Origin: CAYXBG01 sp964463145
GTDB lineage: Bacteria > Acidobacteriota > UBA6911 > RPQK01 > CBDAPI01
Direction: 5' to 3'
DNA length: 13,032 nucleotides
NCBI GenBank assembly: GCA_964463145.1
Contig: CAYXBG010000051.1
Location: 1 to 13,032 of the forward strand
Under the pieces are notes generated by a model. That model was given only the letters and a program-made list of their open reading frames with translations. It ran no database searches and was not told where the DNA came from. A program made the position numbers and the translations under genes. This document shows positions 1 through 6,643 of the stretch, piece by piece (position 1 is the first letter of the stretch; every line of letters begins with the position of its first letter).

Positions 1-65
1 ATCCAGGGTCTCCCAATCAATCATCTCTCTGATTGCAAAACATTAAATATGCTATCTTGATCAGT

Positions 66-590
66 ATGGATTCGGAATCTCTATACCATTGGTCCTTGCT
101 AATCCTAGCTATTCTTGTACTCCTCCAATTGATGGCCGGAGCTATCGCATTAGTAGTCGCCACGTTATATATATACCGGCTTCAAACAAGCTGCATGAAA
201 GTCCTGCAAAAGGGTTTGGTCCTACTCGAACGAGTTGATAGGACTCTGATTCAAACTGTTGACACCACTCAGGAATTATCGAAGTGGTGTGAACAAGTTT
301 CTGCTGCTGCGGGCAGGACCTCCTCGGCTATGATCGAGGTCGACAAAAAAGTGGAAAAATCACTGTCTTACATGCAGGAGACCACAACGCACTGGTCCGA
401 ATACTCAGATAATCTGCTTAACCGTTTCTCGGGTGCAAGTGGGCGAGCCCACCGAGCAATCCTTGATCCCGCTTCCAGACTATCGGTCCTTCTTGACGGC
501 GTTCAGACGGCGTTAGCGTATCTCAGGCCAAAGCAAGAAAAAGAAGAAGACCCTAGCCGATACCATACAGATCAGGGAATCTTCATCTGA
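66..590 (+). CDS. Small membrane-anchored coiled-coil protein, DUF948-like, function unknown
   Basis: Counting from the ATG at 66, residues about 9-37 form one strongly hydrophobic membrane segment. A long polar, probably helical stretch follows (about 40-125). A short segment around 130-160 (AHRAILDPASRLSVLLDGVQ) has the spacing of the C-terminal part of DUF948-like proteins, and the tail is charged (KQEKEEDPSR). The layout suggests a single-pass anchor with a cytoplasmic coiled coil. I do not recognise a specific function. The frame also stays open from a TTG at 33, giving 11 more residues; neither start has a clear Shine-Dalgarno, and I prefer the ATG because the hydrophobic segment then begins close to the N-terminus. 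The gene converges on phoU with 77 bp between them, so it is not part of the Pho operons. The family link is by general resemblance only. Confidence 0.72.
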   Translation: MDSESLYHWSLLILAILVLLQLMAGAIALVVATLYIYRLQTSCMKVLQKGLVLLERVDRTLIQTVDTTQELSKWCEQVSAAAGRTSSAMIEVDKKVEKSLSYMQETTTHWSEYSDNLLNRFSGASGRAHRAILDPASRLSVLLDGVQTALAYLRPKQEKEEDPSRYHTDQGIFI

Positions 591-667
591 TTCAAGAGAT
601 CCACTGAGACTATCCTTCGAAAAAGAAGCCTGACCGGAAGTAATTTCGGCCCGGAATTGAGTATTGA

Positions 668-1357
668 TTAATCAGAATCGCCGCGGGCTTGAATCAAGGG
701 TTTTACTTTTTCAAAATGGCGAACATCGGCGCCGTCCACCATGAAAATTACCATCTCGGCGATATTCGCACTGTGGTCACCAACTCGCTCCAGAAAATTA
801 GCTATGTAAAGCAGGTGTGTTGCTGATGCTATCTTGTCAGATTCATGGCGCATTACTGTACATAGAGACTCGAAAACAAGATCATGAAGGCGATCCACCT
901 CATCATCATCATCCATGACCTCACGGGCCAGACTGACATCTCGGTTCACAAAAGCGTCTAAAGCCCTGCCTAACATCCTTACGGCGATTCGCGCCATCGT
1001 CGATGTCTCAACCAATTCCCTAGAAGGGGGATCGTCGAAAACCTTGGTGGCATGTTTACAAATATCCCCAGCCAAATCTCCTACCCGCTCAAGGTCCTTA
1101 ACTATCTTGAGAGCTGTGGCGAGAAATCGAAGATCAGAACCAATAGGTCGAAGCGTTAGGGCCCCGTGACAATGCCGGTCAAGCGAAATCTCCATGAGAT
1201 CAACAACGGGATCGCGCTGGGGGACCGTCTCAGCCAGTTCCTTGTCCTTCTCTATAAGAGCCAGGACTGCATCTGAGATATTGCGCTCGACGTGAGCGGC
1301 CATCTCAAGAAGCTCGAGCTTAATATCCTCCAAGGAATTCTTGAGTTTTTGGTCCAT
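668..1357 (-). CDS. phoU: Phosphate-specific transport system accessory protein PhoU (canonical copy)
   Basis: PhoU is a cytoplasmic two-repeat helical protein that links the Pst transporter to the PhoR kinase and keeps the Pho regulon off when phosphate is plentiful. The protein is about 229 residues, normal for the family. Both PhoU repeats carry the metal-binding signature: LERVGDLAGD near residues 89-98 (E90, D94, D98) and LERVGDHSANIAE near 189-201 (E190, D194). The ATG at 1357 is chosen because the MDQKLKNSLEDIKLELLEM opening matches family N-termini; the frame also extends to a TTG at 1372 with no better ribosome-binding site. It lies about 60 bp downstream of the porin gene on the same strand, probably in one transcript. 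Placement beside an outer-membrane porin, away from the pst genes, is unusual. A second, modified PhoU is encoded at 6644-7708. Confidence 0.93.
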   Translation of the reverse strand: MDQKLKNSLEDIKLELLEMAAHVERNISDAVLALIEKDKELAETVPQRDPVVDLMEISLDRHCHGALTLRPIGSDLRFLATALKIVKDLERVGDLAGDICKHATKVFDDPPSRELVETSTMARIAVRMLGRALDAFVNRDVSLAREVMDDDDEVDRLHDLVFESLCTVMRHESDKIASATHLLYIANFLERVGDHSANIAEMVIFMVDGADVRHFEKVKPLIQARGDSD

Positions 1358-1417
1358 TACTTCTCGAATCAAAGGAGGAGCAGCCTGCTCTAGCGAGCTA
1401 CTCCTGTCTCTGTTGAC

Positions 1418-2746
1418 CTAGAAATCGATTTTTACTCGCATCTGTAGCCCCTCAGCATCACCAAGGTTTTCAACGGTGGAATGCACATAGTTCCACATTA
1501 CTCGGGCGTTGTTATTCACGTACCAGTTTACTCCTAAGGTGGTACTCTTCATCTCTCCACCTTGAGTACTGACACTATGCCCAACATTGTCGTTCAGGTC
1601 CATCCAGGAATATCTGACTGCCAATTCAATTGCTCCGATACCACCATCAGCAAGAGATGTGTTGGGTTTAACCCGATCGAAAGCACCGGACGAGGCTTTA
1701 TAGCGCCGGTACTCTCCAGTCGGAAAGAAGCTTCCCTGAACGTAAAAGCTCTGAAATGTAGGATCCCCGACGGCCTCAGCATCAGTATTCGCTGTCACAT
1801 ATTCTGTCTGCAGTGAGAATGGCCCCGAAACGGAAGCCGCTTCAAGCCCAACCAGGTCGTATGAACGGCCTGAAAAACTGCCTGTGTCTACGAATCGTGG
1901 TGTCAGATGAGCGGGTGGCCGGGATCTGAATCTGATCGTATCAGTCGGGACACCTTGATGACTGAAAGCTGCCCCCAGGTGCAGTAGACGCCGACCATCA
2001 TCTCCGTTGATTGGCGTACCTGTGATTCGTCCGGTGACACTTAAACCAGCATCTCCACTACTATTTCCATAGCCATCCGAATCTCTAAATACGCCCAGGG
2101 CGTAGGTCATCTGCCCATCTGCAACACCGTTTTGGAAAGCTATCCCGGTGTTACGGCTCGGGGTAAACGGGGAAGTTATCGCTCTTTCCATGAATGTCAC
2201 ATTGTTAGAACTTGTAAGTTCTTCAAGGCCAAAAGGCTCTTTAAAATGACCGACTTTCAATTTACCTAACCCCGGCAACTTGTTGAGACCTATGAAGACA
2301 TCTTTGAAATCGGCATCCCCACCACCAAAATCATAGTCAGCCTTGTAATCCACACGTCCAATGGTGCCAGACATGAAAAGTCTAGCCCTGCGGAGCTCGT
2401 GTCCATCCTTGATATCTCCTACTTTATCAGTTAGGGCTTGGTCCGCCGAAAAGAATCCAAAATCACTATGGATCCGGCCTCCAATCCGTAACTTGAATCG
2501 GCCATTGTTTGAGTCCAGTCTCAGTCCATCTTTCCAGTAAACTCTTATATCGCCAGGCTTGACTTGGGGCTTTTCTTTCTCAGATTCAACGCTTGCCGCC
2601 TTTTCTATCTGCTTAAGTTCGCGGATCTGTTCATGAAGCTGGGCTAGTTGATCTTCAAGCGTGCGGATCCGATCCTCTGTACTTTGAGCGGCAAGAACAC
2701 CGGGTGTCATCACCAAAAGAATTACCAGACTATAATCTTTCAACAT
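1418..2746 (-). CDS. Phosphate-selective porin, OprO/OprP family
   Basis: This is a trimer-forming outer-membrane beta-barrel of the family that passes phosphate or polyphosphate. The 442-residue protein begins with a signal peptide (about 1-20, hydrophobic VILLVMTPGVLAAQ, likely cleavage after VLA or VLAA). A short heptad-like coiled coil follows (about 22-55, RIRTLEDQLAQLHEQIREL), as often seen in this family. The barrel runs from about 65 to the end with typical stretches such as KLRIGGRIHSDFGFF, HELRRARLFMSGTIG and LKVGHFKEPFGLEEL. The chain ends in Phe (VKIDF), the usual C-terminal signal for barrel assembly. A GGAG ribosome-binding site (2754-2757, minus) lies 7 nt before the ATG. Upstream are 11-bp-phased TTTAC-type repeats, so phosphate-starvation induction through PhoB is expected. 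Exact ion selectivity cannot be read from the sequence, so no gene symbol is given. Confidence 0.9.
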   Translation of the reverse strand: MLKDYSLVILLVMTPGVLAAQSTEDRIRTLEDQLAQLHEQIRELKQIEKAASVESEKEKPQVKPGDIRVYWKDGLRLDSNNGRFKLRIGGRIHSDFGFFSADQALTDKVGDIKDGHELRRARLFMSGTIGRVDYKADYDFGGGDADFKDVFIGLNKLPGLGKLKVGHFKEPFGLEELTSSNNVTFMERAITSPFTPSRNTGIAFQNGVADGQMTYALGVFRDSDGYGNSSGDAGLSVTGRITGTPINGDDGRRLLHLGAAFSHQGVPTDTIRFRSRPPAHLTPRFVDTGSFSGRSYDLVGLEAASVSGPFSLQTEYVTANTDAEAVGDPTFQSFYVQGSFFPTGEYRRYKASSGAFDRVKPNTSLADGGIGAIELAVRYSWMDLNDNVGHSVSTQGGEMKSTTLGVNWYVNNNARVMWNYVHSTVENLGDAEGLQMRVKIDF

Positions 2747-3136
2747 TATGTATCTCCAAAATAAGTTCCCACATTCTGTCTGCTATCCAGGGTTGAATAC
2801 TTGAGTCTTTCGGAGACACAGTATTTCCAGCCCATCCCGTTCAACCCTGAGCACAAGATAGATTTATCCAAGACCATGGTTTGGAGGGTAGGTTAACTAC
2901 ATAAAAATGAAATAAGGAGATCGTAAATGTCTTGTAAATTTTACGGCGTTAACAAATCGCTGTGTAATCACCTCTAACTGCTAAATGAACAGAACTTTGT
3001 GCACTGCCACGTACAGATCTAACAGTCTACCCAATAGAAAAAGTTGGGGAAATTTCAGATTACTGAACTGAGGGCGCAGAAATTAGTGAATTTTTATGCT
3101 AGCAGTTATGTATCAAACTGAACCATCCTAGCCGAA
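2747..3136. other. Intergenic region between phoB and the porin gene
   Basis: These 390 bp hold no convincing gene on either strand. The clearest signal is the array of 7-bp elements at 2899-2938 in the porin direction. If transcription starts just downstream of that array, the porin mRNA would have a leader of roughly 130-160 nt, in which I see no recognisable riboswitch. The end of phoB overlaps a small inverted repeat (CCTAG/CTAGG near 3127-3145) without a T-run, so it is not a convincing terminator. The stretch near the porin start is unremarkable. Confidence 0.6.
2899..2938 (-). promoter_or_regulatory. Candidate PHO-box array upstream of the porin gene
   Basis: Read on the minus strand, two close 7-mers lie 11 bp apart: TTTACAA (2938-2932) and TTTACGA (2927-2921). 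Weaker elements continue the 11-bp phase: CTTATTT (2916-2910) and TTTATGT (2905-2899). Two or more 7-bp direct repeats at 11-bp spacing is the known layout of PhoB/PhoP sites, one repeat per helical turn. The core (TTTAC) resembles the TTAACA-type boxes of other lineages more than the Escherichia coli CTGTCAT. Similar phased elements precede pstS. The assignment to PhoB is inferred from context. Confidence 0.6.
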
Positions 3137-3826
3137 TCAACTAGGCTCAATACATTTGTAGCCGACGCCACGGATAGTCATGATCATGGTCGAGGCATCA
3201 CCTAGTTTTGATCGCAGAGAACGGATATGGACATCTACGTTTCTATCAATGATTGCTGTTTGCCCACCGGTGATACGATCAAGAAGTTGATCCCGCGATA
3301 ACACCCTACCGCGAGACTCCAATAATCCTGTCAGTAATCGGAATTCAGCACGAGTCAGTTTAAGGAGCTCGCCGTCCTGTCGAACCTCGTGTCCCTCTCG
3401 GTCAATCTCAATCGAACCGACTCGGAGAATCCGGCCTCTAGGTCGAATATTATCTGCCCGTCGCAGTACAGCCCTAACACGGGAAATAAGCTCACTGAGA
3501 CTAAAAGGCTTTTTAATATAATCGTCAGCTCCGAGCTCAAGTCCCAACACTACATCGACTTCTTCCCCTCGAGCGGTTGCCATTATTATGGGGATATCGG
3601 CGGTCGTGGACTGCTCCCTAATTCTCTTGCATACGTCGAAACCCTGCATATCGGGCAGCATAAGATCCAAAATTATTAAATCGGGAAGCTTCGAGGTCGC
3701 TAGCCTACAAGCCTCTCCCCCTGTTTCTGCAGTAATTACAGAGTAGTTCGCACGTTCCAGAGTAAGTTGGACTAGTTCCCGAATGTCGGCCTCGTCCTCG
3801 ACTACGAGAACAGTTGCTTCACTCAT
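3137..3826 (-). CDS. phoB: Phosphate-regulon response regulator PhoB (OmpR/PhoB family)
   Basis: PhoB is the DNA-binding transcription factor phosphorylated by PhoR when phosphate is scarce. The N-terminal receiver domain (about 1-120) has the acidic pocket VVEDE, the phospho-acceptor Asp in LIILDLMLPD (residue 54 from the ATG at 3826), the switch Thr in IIMATARGEE and the conserved Lys in DDYIKKPF. The C-terminal winged helix (about 130-229) has the recognition region DRNVDVHIRSLRSKLGD and the wing ending IRGVGYKC, close to known PhoB proteins. The ATG at 3826 is preferred because MSEATVLVVEDE fits the family; a GTG at 3835 would add three residues. The gene overlaps the phoR stop by 8 bp, so translational coupling is likely. 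Porin and phoU lie downstream on the same strand, but a separate promoter signal suggests they are also transcribed on their own. Confidence 0.95.
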   Translation of the reverse strand: MSEATVLVVEDEADIRELVQLTLERANYSVITAETGGEACRLATSKLPDLIILDLMLPDMQGFDVCKRIREQSTTADIPIIMATARGEEVDVVLGLELGADDYIKKPFSLSELISRVRAVLRRADNIRPRGRILRVGSIEIDREGHEVRQDGELLKLTRAEFRLLTGLLESRGRVLSRDQLLDRITGGQTAIIDRNVDVHIRSLRSKLGDASTMIMTIRGVGYKCIEPS

Positions 3827-5558
3827 TAGCGTCACTACTTATTTGGGGTATTGTGAAGAACACCGTAGTTCCCTTTTTCAACTGGCTCTCCATCCAGATA
3901 CGCCCCCCCATCACCTCGACCATGTGTTTGGTAATAGCCAATCCCATACCACTCCCGGCTACCCTATCCGATACTGCCTGCGTCCCACGGTAAAACCTCT
4001 CAAAGACTCGCTCAAGGTCGTGGTCAGGGATACCAGTACCACTGTCACTGACGGCAATTAAAACTTCTTCGGATTGCAAGTCTACCTCAACCTTTATCGA
4101 TCCTTCTTCCGTGTACTTGAGAGAATTATCCAATAGGTTCAAAAAGACTCGCTTCAGATAAACTTCAGGTGCTCTTATTGTTGTGGGTGGAATCCTTTCA
4201 GGAAATTCCAGTTCGACATTTCTATCAACTAATCTAGCTGAAAGGTCCCCTCGGATTTCAGAAAAAAGACGGGGAAGATCGACCTGCTCACTTTTGGGAT
4301 CAACATGGTCTTGTTCTATCCGGGCTAGCTCCAGCAATGCATCTACTATCTCCTGTAATTGAGTCGAGTTGCGCTCAATCTTGCGTAGGAAGCCTACCTG
4401 CATGTCGTCTAATCCCTTACCCTCGACAAGGGCTTCAGTATATCCAGATATAGATGTCAGAGGAGTCCGCAGTTCGTGAGAAACATTCCCGATGAAATCT
4501 CGTCTAGCTCTTTCCAACCTACGCAACTCCGTGACATCCGTAAACACAGTGACTACCTCTGTCACTTCGGTACCCTTTCTTACCGGTGCCGAACGGGCAA
4601 AGAGAATGAGGTTCTCCACTTGTAATTCCTTCTCCATACCCGTTCTTAGTTCGCGGACATTTGAGATCTGCTGCTGAATCTCAATATTCCGTAGGACCGC
4701 CAGTAGAGGTTCTCCAGCAGGATTTTCTTTAAGACCAAAGATCTTTAGAAATGACGGATTGCTACCAGTAATTCGACCTTCAGCATCGGTCACCATGACA
4801 CCCTCTAGCATACTGTCAAGAATCGCTTGTAAATGACCGCGATCAGATTCGATCGTGTGGACTTGATCTCGCAACTGGTGTGCCATAGTCTGCATGGCGC
4901 GGCCTAATCTGGAAAATTCATCTTTCCCCCCAGCTCGTATCCATAAATCAAACTCACCTTCGGCGATTTTATTCGCTGCTGTTTCCAAATGATCAAGGGT
5001 CCGACTTAAATAACGTGCCAAGAGAAATGTGATGGGGAACCCTAGACCTATTAAAAAAATTGTTCTCTTGGCTAGAGTCCAACGAAGATCGGAAGTAGCC
5101 TTCCTAAGGCCCGCCACACTTGTAGAAACTCGAATATAGGGCCCCTCTATGGCTTCTCGAACGGCAACATACAGCAGCTCCTCACCTACACTTTGACTGA
5201 AGCGCAGGCTACTACCAACCCCCTTAACCTTGGCCTCTAGAACTTCAGGGCGGTAGCCATGATTGTCCAGGGCTTCCAAGCCTGTGTCAGAGAATGCCGA
5301 ATCACCAATAACCGTTCCGTCTTCATGAATCACAGTGAGACGATGTCCATCCCTAGCTGAATCGTCCACCTGTCGGTCAATATCAGGAGAATTCATCCTC
5401 AAAAGAGACTCTACTAGTTCAGCTTCTCGTAGTAGTTGCTGACGAACACTCTCAATATAGGTCGTTTGAAGCCATCGTTCGGTCCAAACATAATAGACGG
5501 AAAGAAAGGAGCCGAGCACACACACATACCCAAGAAAGATTTTCCACCGAAAGGTCAT
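3819..5558 (-). CDS. phoR: Phosphate-regulon sensor histidine kinase PhoR
   Basis: This inner-membrane sensor kinase (579 residues) controls PhoB. Membrane segments lie at about 7-25 and 165-183, enclosing an extracytoplasmic domain of about 140 residues (includes TVIHEDGTVIGDS), much larger than the short periplasmic part of E. coli PhoR and more like the PAS-like sensor of Gram-positive PhoR/WalK kinases. A HAMP linker (about 183-236), a PAS domain (about 240-345, LDSMLEGVMVTDAEGRI) and the catalytic core follow. The phospho-accepting His is H361 in NVSHELRTPLTS. The ATPase domain has the N box (FLNLLDNSLKYTEEG, N478), G1 box (DSGTGI) and G2 box (GSGMGLAI), all intact. The ATG at 5558 is at the edge of the divergent promoter region and has only a weak ribosome-binding site. 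Order phoR then phoB is reversed from the common phoBR order. Confidence 0.95.
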   Translation of the reverse strand: MTFRWKIFLGYVCVLGSFLSVYYVWTERWLQTTYIESVRQQLLREAELVESLLRMNSPDIDRQVDDSARDGHRLTVIHEDGTVIGDSAFSDTGLEALDNHGYRPEVLEAKVKGVGSSLRFSQSVGEELLYVAVREAIEGPYIRVSTSVAGLRKATSDLRWTLAKRTIFLIGLGFPITFLLARYLSRTLDHLETAANKIAEGEFDLWIRAGGKDEFSRLGRAMQTMAHQLRDQVHTIESDRGHLQAILDSMLEGVMVTDAEGRITGSNPSFLKIFGLKENPAGEPLLAVLRNIEIQQQISNVRELRTGMEKELQVENLILFARSAPVRKGTEVTEVVTVFTDVTELRRLERARRDFIGNVSHELRTPLTSISGYTEALVEGKGLDDMQVGFLRKIERNSTQLQEIVDALLELARIEQDHVDPKSEQVDLPRLFSEIRGDLSARLVDRNVELEFPERIPPTTIRAPEVYLKRVFLNLLDNSLKYTEEGSIKVEVDLQSEEVLIAVSDSGTGIPDHDLERVFERFYRGTQAVSDRVAGSGMGLAITKHMVEVMGGRIWMESQLKKGTTVFFTIPQISSDANE

Positions 5559-5578
5559 AATTCAAACCATACCTACAA

Positions 5579-5629
5579 TTAACGCAATCTTAATTTTCCC
5601 TTTACTACAGATTTAATCGTGCGTTTTAG
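5579..5629 (+). promoter_or_regulatory. Candidate PHO-box array in the phoR-pstS divergent region
   Basis: Five 7-mers occur at exact 11-bp steps: TTAACGC (5579), TTAATTT (5590), TTTACTA (5601), TTTAATC (5612) and the more diverged GTTTTAG (5623). The shared core is TT(T/A)A. The pattern matches the phased repeats upstream of the porin gene and the known layout of PhoB-type sites. It begins about 20 bp upstream of the phoR start and ends about 140 bp upstream of pstS, so it could serve both directions. A minus 10 element is not clear; a start near 5630-5640 for pstS would be consistent with PhoB spacing. The region is AT-rich, so some matches could be chance. Confidence 0.5.
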
Positions 5630-5637
5630 ACTACGGC

Positions 5638-5662
5638 ACGAGATCATATTTCATGATCTCGT
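5638..5662. repeat. Perfect 10-bp inverted repeat followed by TTTT in the pst leader
   Basis: Arms ACGAGATCAT (5638-5647) and ATGATCTCGT (5653-5662) are perfect reverse complements around a 5-nt loop (ATTTC), followed by a short T-run (to 5665). It lies between the PHO-box array and pstS, about 108 bp before the pstS ATG. It could be the operator of a second regulator, a weak intrinsic terminator or attenuator in the pst leader, or a stabilising 5' hairpin. The stem is AT-rich and the T-run short, so efficient termination is doubtful. A second weaker repeat (CGTTTTAG at 5660-5667 with CTAAACG at 5675-5681) partly overlaps it. Confidence 0.6.
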
Positions 5663-5757
5663 TTTAGGTCGATTCTAAACGATTCGCCATGCTGAGGCTG
5701 GATTATGTGTAATTTTCCTGACGAAAAGGCAGCATCCGGGCTGTAAACTTGCAATTC

Positions 5758-5763
5758 AAGGAG
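5758..5763 (+). promoter_or_regulatory. Strong ribosome-binding site of pstS
   Basis: AAGGAG is complementary to the 16S 3' end and sits 7 nt before the pstS ATG. It is the best Shine-Dalgarno among the operon's genes, consistent with the binding protein being made in excess over the membrane parts, and fixes the start codon. Confidence 0.8.
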
Positions 5764-5770
5764 CAATTAA

Positions 5771-6637
5771 ATGAGAACAAAATTCCTGCATGCGCTATGC
5801 CTACTAATATGTAGTTGTGGGGGCGGAGAAGGAAGTCGTAGCGCTATCCAAAACAAGGGCTCAGATACATTGGTTAACGTTGCTCAGTCCTGGGCAGAAA
5901 AATACCGAACTGTTAACCCTAATGTAGCAGTCGCCGTCTCAGGCGGAGGTTCAGGAACAGGCATCGCCGCCATGATCAATGGGACAGTGGACATCGCCAA
6001 CGCGAGTAGAGCGATGAAAACTCAAGAAATAGATATGGCAAGATCAAATGGGATTGACCCAGTCGAGCACATCGTAGGTTATGATGCGCTGGCCGTCTAT
6101 CTCCATCCCATGAATCCTCTAAACGAGATCACCTTCCCTCAACTATCCGGAATCTATGGAGTGGGTGGGACCCTTGACAATTGGTCTAGTCTTGGCTTGG
6201 AACACAGTGCCTGCAGTAACGACGAAATCGTAAGAATAAGTCGTCAAAACAACTCTGGCACCTACGTCTACTTCAAAGAAGCCATAATGGGCGAAAATGA
6301 TTACAAGCTAGGATCGCGGGACATGCATGGCTCCAAAGATGTCGTCGATTTGGTCTCCAAGACACCCTGTGCAATAGGGTATAGTGGATTTGCGTATGCG
6401 ACCTCAGAAATCAAGATGCCTTGTGTTAGGCAAGAAGAGAGTGGACCTTGCGTTCTACCCTCTTTGGCGTCAGCTATTGATCGATCTTACCCGATAGCAC
6501 GGCCTCTTTACATGTACACTGCAGGTCAACCTACCGGCAAAGTGAAGGAGTACCTAGATTGGATCATGAGCGATGAAGGTCAATGTATCATCCAAGCAAA
6601 GGGTTATGCCCCTGCCCAGAATGTACATTGCAACTGA
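5771..6637 (+). CDS. pstS: Phosphate ABC transporter substrate-binding protein PstS
   Basis: PstS is the periplasmic high-affinity phosphate receptor that delivers phosphate to PstC/PstA. The 288-residue protein has a short hydrophobic leader with a lipobox-like end (LLICSC, probable lipidated Cys 16), followed by a Gly/Ser linker, so it is probably a lipoprotein; the Cys at the minus 2 position is non-standard. Phosphate-contact motifs are GSDT (30-33), SGGGSGTG (57-64), ASR (78-80) and SRQNNSGTY (157-165). The C-terminal part ends in the family pattern LDWIMSDEGQCIIQAKGYAP. Six cysteines beyond the lipobox (148, 200, 218, 227, 272, 287) are many for this family and may form disulfides. An ideal ribosome-binding site, AAGGAG (5758-5763), lies 7 nt before the ATG. 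It is the first gene of the pst operon. Confidence 0.95.
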   Translation: MRTKFLHALCLLICSCGGGEGSRSAIQNKGSDTLVNVAQSWAEKYRTVNPNVAVAVSGGGSGTGIAAMINGTVDIANASRAMKTQEIDMARSNGIDPVEHIVGYDALAVYLHPMNPLNEITFPQLSGIYGVGGTLDNWSSLGLEHSACSNDEIVRISRQNNSGTYVYFKEAIMGENDYKLGSRDMHGSKDVVDLVSKTPCAIGYSGFAYATSEIKMPCVRQEESGPCVLPSLASAIDRSYPIARPLYMYTAGQPTGKVKEYLDWIMSDEGQCIIQAKGYAPAQNVHCN

Positions 6638-6643
6638 TGGAAT

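Noticed and set aside
618..649. Possible terminator between the coiled-coil gene and phoU (CCGGAA/TTTCGG stem, nearby T-run on the minus strand)
   Set aside because: The stem is 6 bp with a G-U pair, becomes mismatched on the other strand, and the T-run is displaced by about nine bases.
2975..2992. E. coli-like PHO box on the minus strand (CTGTTCA, then GCAGTTA 11 bp on)
   Set aside because: The second unit fits poorly and the core differs from the TTTAC element found before both Pho operons.
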